Shown one piece after another: positions 34,953 through 44,007 of a DNA stretch of 64,000 nucleotides; the first letter of the stretch is position 1, and every line of letters begins with the position of its first letter. The DNA is from Betaproteobacteria bacterium. Lineage in GTDB: Bacteria > Pseudomonadota > Gammaproteobacteria > Burkholderiales > Casimicrobiaceae. The position numbers were made by a program, and so were the translations under genes. Where the stretch lies: the NCBI GenBank assembly GCA_013298695.1, contig JAAFIS010000005.1:186001-250000 (forward strand). Direction: 5' to 3'. The notes below the pieces were generated by a model, which had not been told where the DNA came from, ran no database searches, and saw only the letters and a list, made by a program, of their open reading frames with translations.

Positions 34953-36377
34953 TTAACCGAGCCAACCGCGTGACTTGACATCGGCGTAGGTGAGGTCGAG
35001 GCACTTCCGGATGAGTGCAATCATTTCATCGATTTGCGATTGAGTGGTCACCAGCGGCGGCGCAATGATCATACGATCACCGACTGCCCGCATGATTAGG
35101 CCGCTAGCGAAGCAGTGTCCGCGACACACCATTCCCGCTTCAAGCGCTGAATCGAACATCGCAATTGGCGCTTTTGATTTCACCAGCACGAGCCCTGCCA
35201 TGAAGCCGCACGTCTCAGCTTCGCCAACGAGCGGATGATCGATCAAGGCCTCAAATTTCTGTTTCAGATACGGCCCCGTTTCAAGGCGTACTTTATCGAC
35301 CAAGTTTTCGTTGCGAACGATATTGATGTTTTCTATTGCGACAGCGGCCGCAACCGGATGGCCTGAATAGGTATACCCGTGGTTAAAGTCGCCGTGTCGA
35401 ATCACCACATCCGCTACTTTGTCGCTCACCATCACACCACCGAGCGGGATATAGCCACTGGTGACGCCCTTTGCAAAAGTCATCAAATCGGGTTTGCAAC
35501 CTACGGTCTCGCAGCCCCACCACTGACCGGTGCGACCGAATCCGCAAATGACTTCGTCGGTTACCAGCAAAATACCGTACTTGTCGCAAATACGTTGAAT
35601 TTCTGGCCAATAAGTTTTTGGCGGAATGATCACACCGCCCGCGCCCTGCACCGGTTCGCCGATAAACGCCGCCACATTCTCAGCACCGACTTCGAGAATC
35701 TTTTTCTCAAGCCACGAGGCGGCTTCGATGCCAAACGCGTCTTTTGACAAATGCGGATACTGCGTGCGACCAATCTCAAACCAATACGGCTGCTGAATAT
35801 GAGTGATGTCGGGAATTGGCAGCCCACCTTGCTGATGCATGCCTTCCATGCCGCCGAGCGATGCGCCCGCCATCGTTGAGCCGTGATAGCCATTCCAACG
35901 CGAGATGATGACCTTCTTTTGCGGGTGACCGAGACAACTCCAATAGTGGCGAACTAAGCGAACTACAGTGTCATTTCCCTCTGAACCCGAGCCCGAAAAG
36001 AAAACCCGATTGAATTGGGGCGGGGTGACCTCTGACAGCAACTTGGCGAGGCGCACCGAGGGCTCAGTCGTCGTTTGAAAGAAACTGTTGTAGTACGGCA
36101 ATTCCAGCATTTGTCGGTATGCCGCGTCGGCGAGCGATTTGCGACCATAGCCGACGTTGACGCACCACAGACCGCTCATCGCATCAAAAATTTTGTTGCC
36201 TTCGCTGTCCCAGATATAGACGCCTTCACCCCTGACAATAATGCGCGCGCCTTTTTTCGCGAGCGCTGCACTGTCTGTGAAAGGATGCATGTAGTGCGCA
36301 CTGTCGAGCGCTTGCAGCTGTTGGGTATCGAAACGACGCTGTTGTGCCGCCGCGATGGGTTTTGAGATAGCAGCCAT
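34953..36377 (-). CDS. spuC: Putrescine/polyamine aminotransferase (class III), SpuC-like
   Basis: PLP enzyme of 474 aa that moves an amino group from putrescine to pyruvate, giving 4-aminobutyraldehyde. Class III features are FFSGSGSEGNDTVVRLVRHY (here about residue 125), the PLP aspartate in LLVTDEVICGFGRTG near 265 and the Schiff-base lysine in TFAKGVTSGYIPLGG near 300. The N-terminal MHPFTD block is typical of the putrescine-pyruvate and beta-alanine-pyruvate group. Upstream puuA and downstream potF support polyamine as substrate. Confidence 0.88.
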   Translation of the reverse strand: MAAISKPIAAAQQRRFDTQQLQALDSAHYMHPFTDSAALAKKGARIIVRGEGVYIWDSEGNKIFDAMSGLWCVNVGYGRKSLADAAYRQMLELPYYNSFFQTTTEPSVRLAKLLSEVTPPQFNRVFFSGSGSEGNDTVVRLVRHYWSCLGHPQKKVIISRWNGYHGSTMAGASLGGMEGMHQQGGLPIPDITHIQQPYWFEIGRTQYPHLSKDAFGIEAASWLEKKILEVGAENVAAFIGEPVQGAGGVIIPPKTYWPEIQRICDKYGILLVTDEVICGFGRTGQWWGCETVGCKPDLMTFAKGVTSGYIPLGGVMVSDKVADVVIRHGDFNHGYTYSGHPVAAAVAIENINIVRNENLVDKVRLETGPYLKQKFEALIDHPLVGEAETCGFMAGLVLVKSKAPIAMFDSALEAGMVCRGHCFASGLIMRAVGDRMIIAPPLVTTQSQIDEMIALIRKCLDLTYADVKSRGWLG

Positions 36378-36406
36378 AGTTAGTTTCCAGAAATTTCGTC
36401 ATTCGT

Positions 36407-36425
36407 CCCCGGAGCGAGTCCGGGG
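36407..36425. repeat. Stem-loop between puuA and spuC
   Basis: CCCCGGAGCGAGTCCGGGG forms a seven-base-pair GC stem with a five-base loop in the 82-bp gap. No T tract follows on the minus strand, so it is more likely an mRNA stability or processing hairpin, or a dispersed palindrome, than a terminator. Confidence 0.5.
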
Positions 36426-36459
36426 CGGGCTATCGATGATGGGGCTTGCGGCAAAGCGG

Positions 36460-37839
36460 CTAAACATGCAACAGCAAGTGTTCGCGCTCCCACGGAGATA
36501 TCACTCGCATGAACTCCGCATACTCAATTTCCTTCACCTCCGCATAGACCGTGATGAATTCTTTTCCGAGCACGTCGGCAAGCGCGGGTTCGTTGCGCAA
36601 CCAATCCAGCGCTTCGCCCAAACTGCGCGGCAAAGCGTACGGACTGTTGTAACCATCGCCCTTCATTTCGGGCTTCGGCTTTAGTTTTTGCTTTAAACCA
36701 AGATACCCGCAAGCAAGCGTCATCGCCATAGAAATATAAGGGTTGGCGTCTGAACCTATCACTCGGTTTTCGACGCGCCGCGCCTCGGGCGACGAAATCG
36801 GCGAACGCACGCCGACCGTTCGATTGTCGTAACCCCACTCAATGTTGATTGGCGCAGCGGTGTATTTTGCGAGCCGTCGATAACTGTTTACGTACGGCGC
36901 AACCAGCGCCATCGCCGCTGGGATATAGCGCTGCATGCCGCCGATGTAGTGGAAGAAAGCCGGCGAGGGCGAGCCGTCTTTCTTGCTAAAAATGTTTTGC
37001 CCGGTCTTTTTGCTGACGATGCTTTGGTGGATGTGCATTGCACTGCCCGGCTCGTTGGCGATCGGTTTTGCCATGAAGGTCGCGTACATGTTGTGGCGCA
37101 TCGCGGCCTCACGCACCGTGCGCTTGAAGAAAAATACTTCGTCGGCCAGTGAAAGCGGATCGGCGTGAAAGAAGTTGATCTCCATTTGTCCTGCGCCCAA
37201 TTCATGAATCAACGTGTCCACGTTCAAATTCATCTTTTCGCAGTAGTCATACATGTCTTCGAACAGCGGATCGAATTCATTCACCGCATCGATGGAATAC
37301 GCTTGGCGTGACGTTTCCGCACGACCGCTGCGGCCGATGGGTGCTTTCAGCGGCAAATCGGGATCAGTGTTTCGTGCAACCAAATAGAACTCAAGTTCTG
37401 GCGCAACGATTGGCAAAAGGCCATCTTCTTCGTAGAGCGAAATTACACGTTTCAATACCGATCGCGGGGCAAACGGCACCGTGCGGCCATTGGCAAAATG
37501 ACAGTCGTGAATGATTTGCGCAGTTGGATCAATCGCCCACGGTACCAACCTCACGGTGGTGGGATCAGGGCGAAGGTGCATGTCTTTATCGACGGTTGAA
37601 ATAACGTCGTAGTAGGGGCCTTCTTCAGGAAAGTTTCCGGTGACAGTGCCTGCGACCACCACTTCGGGCAAACGCATACCTCGGTCTTCGGTAAATTTTT
37701 CTCGAGGAAGAATCTTGCCTCGTGCGACGCCCGTGAGATCGGGGACAAGGCATTCGATTTCGGTGACGTTTCTCTCGTTGAGCCACGCCTCGAGTTGGGC
37801 GAACGTCTTTGGGGCTTTTTCAGCAGCTTCTGTATTCAT
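36460..37839 (-). CDS. puuA: Gamma-glutamylputrescine synthetase
   Basis: Glutamine-synthetase-fold ligase of 459 aa that joins glutamate to putrescine with ATP. The beta-grasp N-terminus has VPDLTGVARGKILPREKF. The catalytic domain has VAPELEFYLV, HELGAGQMEINF, GSAMHIHQS, and an RVENRVIGSDANPY segment in place of the usual ammonia-site sequence. The last residues WEREHLLLHV resemble the characterised PuuA C-terminus. PuuD lies just upstream on the same strand. A PuuB oxidase gene is absent from the window, so the middle step may be served by spuC or a distant gene. Confidence 0.88.
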   Translation of the reverse strand: MNTEAAEKAPKTFAQLEAWLNERNVTEIECLVPDLTGVARGKILPREKFTEDRGMRLPEVVVAGTVTGNFPEEGPYYDVISTVDKDMHLRPDPTTVRLVPWAIDPTAQIIHDCHFANGRTVPFAPRSVLKRVISLYEEDGLLPIVAPELEFYLVARNTDPDLPLKAPIGRSGRAETSRQAYSIDAVNEFDPLFEDMYDYCEKMNLNVDTLIHELGAGQMEINFFHADPLSLADEVFFFKRTVREAAMRHNMYATFMAKPIANEPGSAMHIHQSIVSKKTGQNIFSKKDGSPSPAFFHYIGGMQRYIPAAMALVAPYVNSYRRLAKYTAAPINIEWGYDNRTVGVRSPISSPEARRVENRVIGSDANPYISMAMTLACGYLGLKQKLKPKPEMKGDGYNSPYALPRSLGEALDWLRNEPALADVLGKEFITVYAEVKEIEYAEFMRVISPWEREHLLLHV

Positions 37840-37943
37840 AATTTACTCCTTGCAGTTCGCGTGCCATAAATGACTCACGACCGCCATTTCCTTGGGCAAC
37901 CGCCTGGATGTCCGCGCGGTGCTCGCCAAAAAAAATGTATGCG

Positions 37944-38765
37944 CTAGGCAATCTTCCTTAGTGAGGGGGTTGTTGAATCGTGCCCCTCTTGCGAGTTGGT
38001 CGCAAGCGGTGCACGCTTTTTATTTCGCCACGCACGGCATGCTTCGCCAAACGCTGCAAAAATTTTTATCGAGTCCGAATTCTCCCAAGCGCGCCATTCT
38101 GGATGCCACTGTACGGCGAGGTTAAATCCGGTGTGCGCTTCGATCGTGATCGCTTCAATTTGTCCGTCGTTTGCACGTGCTTCCACTAAAAGACCCGGCG
38201 CGATTCGATCGATACCTTGTCCGTGAACCGAGTTCACCGTGAGCTCGCGCGAATTCGTGATCGAGGCTAACCGAGAATTCGCTTGGACTTCGATCATGTG
38301 CGCCGGTGCGTACGCTTCCTCTTTCGTTGCATCCGGTTTGCCCTTCGCGCCACGATGGTCGTTGCGCCCCGGAATTTCTTGGACGGCCTGGAACAGAGTT
38401 CCGCCGAGTGCGACGTTGATTTCTTGGAGCCCGCGACAGATCGCCAGCAGCGGAATGCCGCGCGAAACAATTTCGCGAATCAGCGGCAAAGTCACCGTGT
38501 CGCGGGCGACGTCGAGTGGCAGCGATTCATCATGAACGCCCTGCCCGAAATGCGATGGATGCACGTTTGATGGCGAACCCGTAAGAAGCACGCCGTCGGC
38601 TAGATCGAGATAAGCGCTGATGTCTTCGTGGCCCGTTGTGGGCAAAGCAAGCGGTAAACAATCGCTTTGGTCGCGCACGGCGTCGGCATATTTCTGACCC
38701 AAAACATGCATTGGATGACCGCCAAACATACGGTTATCGCAGGGGAGAAGCACAATCGGTTTCAT
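37944..38765 (-). CDS. puuD: Gamma-glutamyl-gamma-aminobutyrate hydrolase, class I glutamine amidotransferase fold
   Basis: Hydrolase of 273 aa that releases GABA and glutamate in the Puu route. The nucleophile elbow is LLAICRGLQEINVALGG (Cys near residue 114), with the catalytic histidine in LAVQWHPEW near 221. GVLLTGSPSNVHP near residue 60 is the oxyanion strand typical of this subgroup. It is the first gene of the minus-strand polyamine run. The 313-bp region upstream has no gene, holds a paired-dyad repeat and probably the operon promoter. Confidence 0.9.
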   Translation of the reverse strand: MKPIVLLPCDNRMFGGHPMHVLGQKYADAVRDQSDCLPLALPTTGHEDISAYLDLADGVLLTGSPSNVHPSHFGQGVHDESLPLDVARDTVTLPLIREIVSRGIPLLAICRGLQEINVALGGTLFQAVQEIPGRNDHRGAKGKPDATKEEAYAPAHMIEVQANSRLASITNSRELTVNSVHGQGIDRIAPGLLVEARANDGQIEAITIEAHTGFNLAVQWHPEWRAWENSDSIKIFAAFGEACRAWRNKKRAPLATNSQEGHDSTTPSLRKIA

Positions 38766-38937
38766 GGGATGCAGAGCTTTTTTTGCGGCGCCAAGCGAAA
38801 AACACTGATTTGTCGAGTCGCGTCAATCTCGTCGATTGTGCCATGCCAGAGCTCTCTGAAGCTAATGCTGAAGGCGAATAAACACGGGTTTTTCAGGTGC
38901 GAAGCGGCGTTCACAACAAAATAGAATATTCAATGTA

Positions 38938-39022
38938 AGTCCAATTTTATTGGGCTATAGACTAAATTAATTAAATAGTTGAGTTATGCCGAGAATTAGT
39001 ACATCGCCCAATTGAATGTGCG
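38938..39022. repeat. Paired-dyad 3'-end repeat, copy 6
   Basis: Left dyad GTCCAATTTTATTGGGC (38939-38955) and right dyad ATCGCCCAATTGAATGTGCG (39003-39022) flank an AT-rich spacer of about 47 nt. The right dyad begins 57 nt past the xseA stop in the transcript sense. Confidence 0.65.
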
Positions 39023-39078
39023 TTTGAACTCTATAGCTAAGTTAAAGCGACGAGCGTTGTTGCACACGCAAAACCTCG

Positions 39079-40428
39079 TCACTCTGCAGATGGGTGAACA
39101 GCCGAGACGGTCGCCGCGATCTCGCCGTCTTTAAGGCGGGCGACGATTCCGTCGCCCAGATTGACTTGCGACGGGTGAGACAACAGTTTTCCGTTCGCGG
39201 TGAACAACACGGAATAACCGCGATCCAAAACCTTTTCCGGATTGAGCAGACTGAGCGCGGCGCTGAGTTGATCGACGCGCTGGCGCTTCGTTTGCAAACT
39301 GCGGGTGATTGACACAGATAACAACTCGCGCTGGCGAGCTGTCATTTGCGAAACGCCTTGATAGGCCAGTCGTAGTTTGAGCACGCGTTGATAGCGTTCA
39401 GTTAACGCGCGAATGGAACCACGGCGCGCAATGGGCATCACGTGAAGCGCACGTTCGAGACGCGATTGAATTTTGTACACCCGCTCGCGCCAAGGCGCCA
39501 GCGCGCGGTCGCTTGTACGCAGCCGCTCGTGTGCGCGATCCAGTCGCTGCGACTGAACGTCGAGCGTACGCGTAAAGGCGCGATGTCTTGCCAAATCGAG
39601 TCGCGTCACTGCGTCGAGCCACGCTTGTCGCTCGGGCACTACAAGCGCCGCCGCCGCAGTAGGCGTGGGTGCGCGCACATCGGCGGCGAAATCGCACAGC
39701 GTGAAGTCGGTCTCGTGGCCGACCGCGCTCACGATTGGGATTGACGATCGAGCGACCCTGCGGACGAGCGCTTCGTCATTAAACGCCCACAAATCTTCTG
39801 CGCTTCCGCCGCCGCGTCCAATTACCAGCACATCGCATTCATCTCGGCGATTCGCAGCATTAAGTGCGGCGAGAAGTTCGCCTGGCGCGGCCGCGCCCTG
39901 AACACTGGCCGGATATAAAACGATCTCCGCTTTGGGCCAACGGTCACGCAACACACGCAACATGTCCGCCAGTGCGGCGGCTTTCGGCGAGGTGATGAGA
40001 CCGATACGGTGTGGCAACGAAGGAAGCGCTCGTTTGGCTTCCGACGCGAAGAGACCCTCCGCTTCCAGCTTTGCTTTAAGGCGCAAAAACGCTTCATAGA
40101 GACGACCCACGCCCGCGATCCGCGCCTGCTCAACGGTGAACTGCAGACTTCCGCGTGGCTCATAAATGGTCGGGTGAATGCGAAGCTCCACGTGAATGCC
40201 ATCGCGAAGCTCAACCCCAATCATCGCGGCGCGATTTCGATACAACACGCAAGACACCTGCGCCGAAGCGTCTTTCAACTCGAAATAGCAGTGCCCAGAC
40301 GATGCACGTTTAAACCCCGAGATTTCCCCCGAAACCCATTGCAGTGGAATCGCACGCTCGAGCGCATTTCGCGCGGCCTGTACGAGCGCAGTGACGGTAA
40401 TCGCGGAAGTGAGTGGCAGATCAGACAT
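39079..40428 (-). CDS. xseA: Exodeoxyribonuclease VII large subunit
   Basis: Catalytic subunit of the single-strand-specific exonuclease, 449 aa. An OB-fold occupies residues 1-100 (QWVSGEISGFKRASSGHCYFELKD core GEISGFKRASSGH). The central nuclease domain has GLITSPKAAALADML, VLVIGRGGGSAEDLWAFN and PIVSAVGHETDFTLCDFAADVRAPTPTAAA as hallmarks. A coiled coil follows to about 400. No xseB is adjacent. It is divergent from glnS. Confidence 0.94.
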   Translation of the reverse strand: MSDLPLTSAITVTALVQAARNALERAIPLQWVSGEISGFKRASSGHCYFELKDASAQVSCVLYRNRAAMIGVELRDGIHVELRIHPTIYEPRGSLQFTVEQARIAGVGRLYEAFLRLKAKLEAEGLFASEAKRALPSLPHRIGLITSPKAAALADMLRVLRDRWPKAEIVLYPASVQGAAAPGELLAALNAANRRDECDVLVIGRGGGSAEDLWAFNDEALVRRVARSSIPIVSAVGHETDFTLCDFAADVRAPTPTAAAALVVPERQAWLDAVTRLDLARHRAFTRTLDVQSQRLDRAHERLRTSDRALAPWRERVYKIQSRLERALHVMPIARRGSIRALTERYQRVLKLRLAYQGVSQMTARQRELLSVSITRSLQTKRQRVDQLSAALSLLNPEKVLDRGYSVLFTANGKLLSHPSQVNLGDGIVARLKDGEIAATVSAVHPSAE

Positions 40429-40848
40429 CAGGCGTTGAGTTTATCTAGCGACGAAGCGAGGTTGGCTACAGCGCAATTCTTGTCGCACGTTGTCCAAGAC
40501 ATGCTGCTCACCCGAACTTTCGATCTTCTGATCGGAAAAATTCCAGTGTGTTGCCTCCAGAAACACGCAAACACGGCGTAAGTGTATGAATTAATGAATG
40601 TTTTTGTGTATCGTCATCTAGGCATGCGGCAGAAACACGAGACTACGCGGGTTAGCGGCGAATCGACGCGGTTATCCGAAAGGTTATCCACAGCCTCTGT
40701 GGGCAACTGTTGCACCGGTCGCCGTTGCGACGATTGTGGTGCATGAACCGTATTTTGTTTGAGAAATCAAGGCGCTGCACACGTTCTTTGACCACGATTA
40801 TGAACGATACAATGTTGCGGCTGCACATCCGCCAGTGTCCAATCCACA
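40429..40848. other. 420-bp xseA-glnS divergent intergenic region with a DnaA-box match
   Basis: No credible gene. TTATCCACA at 40684-40692 is a perfect DnaA box, with a weaker TTATCCGAA twelve bases upstream. TTGACC (40788) and TACAAT (40808) resemble promoter hexamers, but their 14-base spacing is too short for a confident promoter call. Confidence 0.35.
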
Positions 40849-42618
40849 ATGAACCCCGCGCCGACTCAACTCACCACCGCCCCCGCGAACGCCACAAGTT
40901 CGGCATCCACCGAACCCATTGCTGTCGGACAAAAACGTGACTCGTCGTTAAAACCGGCCGCAGTGTCGAACTTCATCCGGCAAGTGATTGAGGCGGACAA
41001 CGCAAGCGGAAAACACGGCGGAAAAGTGGTCACTCGGTTCCCGCCCGAGCCCAACGGCTATCTCCACATCGGACACGCGAAGTCGATTTGCGTCAATTTT
41101 GGACTCGCGCAGGATTACAACGGCGTGTGCCATCTTCGATTTGACGACACCAATCCGGTGAAAGAAGACGTTGAGTACGAAGATTCGATCAAAGAAATGG
41201 TGCGCTGGCTCGGCTATTCGTTTGATGGCCATTTGTATTACGCGAGCGATTATTTCTCGAAGCTCTACGAATTTGCGGAGCATTTCATCGAGCGCGGTTT
41301 GGCCTATGTTGATTCGCAATCCCCTGAAGAAATGCGCGCCAATCGTGGCACCTTCGAAACCCCCGGCACTAACTCACCTTTTCGCGATCGCAGCGTAAGC
41401 GAGAACCTCGCGCTGTTCCGTGAGATGCGCGAGGGAAAACATGCTGACGGCGCGCACGTACTGCGGCTGAAAATCGATATGGCATCGCCCAATATCAACC
41501 TGCGCGATCCGGCCATTTATCGCATTCGCCACACGGCACATCACCGCACCGGAACCACGTGGTGCGTCTACCCTCTCTACGACTACACGCACTGCATTTC
41601 AGACGCACTTGAGCGAATCACGCATTCGCTTTGCACGCTGGAATTTGAAGCGCATCGTCCTCTCTACGACTGGGTGCTCGCGCGCTTAGTTGAATCTGGC
41701 AAGTTGACGTTGCCCAGCCCGCAACAGATCGAGTTTGCGCGCCTCAATTTAACCTACACCGTGATGAGCAAACGAAAGCTCATCGAACTCGTCGAAACCG
41801 GTCTGGTCAACGGTTGGGACGACCCGCGGCTCTGGACTCTCGCAGGCTTGCGTCGGCGCGGATACACACCTGCATCGATCCGGTTGTTTGCCGAGCGCAC
41901 GGGCGCATCAAAAGCGCATCAATGGGTCGACATGATCGAGCTCGAACGAGCGCTGCGCGAGGATCTTGATGCCACTGCCGCACGCGCGATGGTGGTGCTC
42001 GATCCGATTCGCGTGGTAATTGAAAATTGGCCCGAGGGGCACGTTGAGTTGTGCTCGGCGCCGGTGCATCCGCATGACGAATCGCGCGGACGCAGAACGT
42101 TTGAGATTTCGCGTGAAGTGTTCATCGAACGCGAGGACTTTATGGAAATACCGTCCAAGGGTTTTTTCCGTTTAGTTCCGGGCGGTGAAGTACGGTTGCG
42201 CTATGGCTACATCATCAAATGTGAGCGCGTCGAGAAAGACGAGAACGGGCGCGTCACCACGATCGTCGCAAGCTACGATCCCGCAACGAAGAGCGGCACG
42301 CAGGGTGGGCGTAACGTCAAAGGCGCGATCCATTGGGTGTCGCGCTCTGACGCCATTGCTGCCGAGGTGCGCCTCTATGACCGGCTGTTCACGGTTGAAA
42401 ATCCCGATGAAGGCGACGGTGACTACAAGGATTATGTGAATCCAAATTCATTGCAAACAGTCCGCGCGTGGTGTGAGCCGACGCTTGCGAGCGCGGCGGC
42501 GGACCAGAGTTACCAGTTCGAACGCAACGGTTATTTCACGCCGGATCGCGTCGATTCAAAAGCCGGTGCGCTGGTGTTCAACCGCGCGGCGACGCTCAAA
42601 GACGGCTGGAAACCGTAA
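40849..42618 (+). CDS. glnS: Glutaminyl-tRNA synthetase
   Basis: Class I aminoacyl-tRNA synthetase of 589 aa. The HIGH motif is in PEPNGYLHIGHAKS (near residue 68), LRFDDTNPVKED follows, and the second signature is VMSKRKLIELV near 304. The C-terminal third is the two-barrel anticodon-binding domain. The first 35 residues are low-complexity (Ala, Thr, Ser, Pro) and longer than in E. coli GlnS. An internal start is possible, but no better one is seen. Confidence 0.96.
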   Translation: MNPAPTQLTTAPANATSSASTEPIAVGQKRDSSLKPAAVSNFIRQVIEADNASGKHGGKVVTRFPPEPNGYLHIGHAKSICVNFGLAQDYNGVCHLRFDDTNPVKEDVEYEDSIKEMVRWLGYSFDGHLYYASDYFSKLYEFAEHFIERGLAYVDSQSPEEMRANRGTFETPGTNSPFRDRSVSENLALFREMREGKHADGAHVLRLKIDMASPNINLRDPAIYRIRHTAHHRTGTTWCVYPLYDYTHCISDALERITHSLCTLEFEAHRPLYDWVLARLVESGKLTLPSPQQIEFARLNLTYTVMSKRKLIELVETGLVNGWDDPRLWTLAGLRRRGYTPASIRLFAERTGASKAHQWVDMIELERALREDLDATAARAMVVLDPIRVVIENWPEGHVELCSAPVHPHDESRGRRTFEISREVFIEREDFMEIPSKGFFRLVPGGEVRLRYGYIIKCERVEKDENGRVTTIVASYDPATKSGTQGGRNVKGAIHWVSRSDAIAAEVRLYDRLFTVENPDEGDGDYKDYVNPNSLQTVRAWCEPTLASAAADQSYQFERNGYFTPDRVDSKAGALVFNRAATLKDGWKP

Positions 42619-42720
42619 CGCTCGGGCAACGAATATTGCTTCGTGCGACCGGCCGCCGCGTAGAAATTCACCGCGCACAGGTACACTTCATCCGTTTAGT
42701 TTTTGCGAGCATTTCGCCCT

Positions 42721-43329
42721 ATGTGGGACATTATCAAAGCCGCGGGCTGGCCGATTTGGCCGCTCATCATCATGTCGATTGTTGCGCTGGCACTCATCAT
42801 CGAGCGCTGCTGGACGCTGCGCCGCTCGCAAATCATTCCCGCCGGATTGGTCGACAAAGTCATCGATGAGTACCGCAAAAAAGGGCTGACCCAAGAGCTG
42901 GTGAATCTCACCGCCGGGCAAGGCCCGCTCGGACAAGTGCTGGCGGCCGGACTCGCCAATATCAAAGCGCCGCGACCCGTGGTGAAAGAGGCGCTTGAGG
43001 AAACCGGCAGTGTTGTCGGTCATGGTCTCGAACGGTTTTTGAATGCGCTAGGTACGATTGCCGCTGCTGCCCCGTTGATGGGGCTGTTCGGAACGATCAT
43101 CGGCATGATTGAAATTTTCGGATCACAAAGCGCGCAGGGCACTAATCCCTCGCAGCTGGCGAGCGGTATTTCTGTGGCGCTCTACAACACCGCGATGGGG
43201 ATCATCGTCGCTATCCCTGCCCTGATGTTCTATCGCTATTTCCGCGGAAAAGTGGATTCGCTGCTGATCGAGATGGAGCAACAAGCGATGCGTATGGTCG
43301 ATGTTCTACACGGCGACCGCGCGAAATGA
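42721..43329 (+). CDS. exbB: ExbB/MotA/TolQ-family proton channel protein
   Basis: Inner-membrane protein of 202 aa with three predicted helices (about 10-28, 110-135 and 155-178). It forms the proton-conducting motor with ExbD. The block ALGTIAAAAPLMGLFGTIIGMIEIF and ISVALYNTAMGIIVAIPALM, of which APLMGLFGTIIGM is central, are family hallmarks. The ATG at 42721 is used rather than the TTG 18 bases upstream. The position before exbD-lpxK-kdsB is typical of betaproteobacteria. No tonB is adjacent. Confidence 0.92.
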   Translation: MWDIIKAAGWPIWPLIIMSIVALALIIERCWTLRRSQIIPAGLVDKVIDEYRKKGLTQELVNLTAGQGPLGQVLAAGLANIKAPRPVVKEALEETGSVVGHGLERFLNALGTIAAAAPLMGLFGTIIGMIEIFGSQSAQGTNPSQLASGISVALYNTAMGIIVAIPALMFYRYFRGKVDSLLIEMEQQAMRMVDVLHGDRAK

Positions 43330-43478
43330 GTGGGCAATCTACCGCGGGAATCGGCGGCAACGTTACCTCGCGCTCGCAATCTTCTTCGCAGCACGATCCG
43401 TTCAATCGTTTGCACTATGCGCGATGCGCCTGGCTCGCGAGGACGTTCGCTCCGGTCGCGCGTCGCGCAGGAGCTTGA
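43326..43478 (+). CDS. Candidate small ORF of 50 codons between exbB and exbD
   Basis: The ATG overlaps the exbB stop (ATGA) and the TGA lies three bases before the exbD ATG, so the frame fills the 152-bp gap exactly. The product is basic and Ser/Arg/Ala-rich, with no recognised domain and no membrane helix. The geometry is that of translational coupling, and exbBD pairs are usually directly adjacent. Chance or an untranslated leader remains possible. Confidence 0.35.
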   Translation: MSGQSTAGIGGNVTSRSQSSSQHDPFNRLHYARCAWLARTFAPVARRAGA

Positions 43479-43481
43479 ACG

Positions 43482-43901
43482 ATGAACTTCCGCCGAGGTC
43501 GTTTCCGCGAAGAACCTGAGATCAATTTCATTCCGTTGATCGACGTGCTGCTGGTGATACTCATTTTTTTGATGGCATCGACTACGTACAGCAAGTTCAC
43601 CGAACTCAAAATCACGCTGCCCGAGGCCGAAGCTGAAAAGCAGGCGCAACGCCCGAAGGAAATTCAGGTTGGTGTGGATGACAAGGGTCGTTTTGCGGTG
43701 AACCAACAGGTGTTTAACTTCACCGGCGTGCCGTCGCTTGCCGAGGCAATGAAAGCTGCTGCAGCCGGTGCCACCGATCCGGTGATCATCATCAACGCCG
43801 ATGCCAACGCGAAACACCAAGACGTGGTGTATGTGATGGAGGCAGCGCGCGCCGCGAACTTCCCAAACATTACCTTCGCCACGCAAACGCCTTCAAAATA
43901 G
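43482..43901 (+). CDS. exbD: ExbD/TolR-family biopolymer transport protein
   Basis: Single-helix inner-membrane protein of 139 aa. The N-terminus INFIPLIDVLLVILIFLMAST contains the functional aspartate in IPLIDVLLV that takes part in proton transfer. The rest is the periplasmic domain (ITLPEAEAEKQ ... VVYVMEAARAANFPNITFAT). It energises TonB-dependent transport together with ExbB. Its stop codon overlaps a paired-dyad repeat. Confidence 0.93.
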   Translation: MNFRRGRFREEPEINFIPLIDVLLVILIFLMASTTYSKFTELKITLPEAEAEKQAQRPKEIQVGVDDKGRFAVNQQVFNFTGVPSLAEAMKAAAAGATDPVIIINADANAKHQDVVYVMEAARAANFPNITFATQTPSK

Positions 43902-43976
43902 GGCGATGACCTGCTTTTAGTGATTAAGCGTTAATAAGAAGAAACTGCTTTGCCGCCCGACAAAATTGGGCGATCG
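43889..43976. repeat. Paired-dyad 3'-end repeat, copy 7
   Basis: Left arm GCCTTCAAAATAGGGCGATG (43889-43908) spans the exbD stop codon. Right dyad GCCGCCCGACAAAATTGGGC (43952-43971) lies 43 nt further. The spacer includes TTAAGCGTTAATAAG. Confidence 0.6.
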
Positions 43977-44007
43977 AGGGGATGGCTACGAACGGACTTA
44001 TCCGCCT

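Noticed and set aside
40788-40813. TTGACC/TACAAT as glnS promoter
   Set aside because: The spacer is only 14 bases, too short for a confident sigma-70 promoter.
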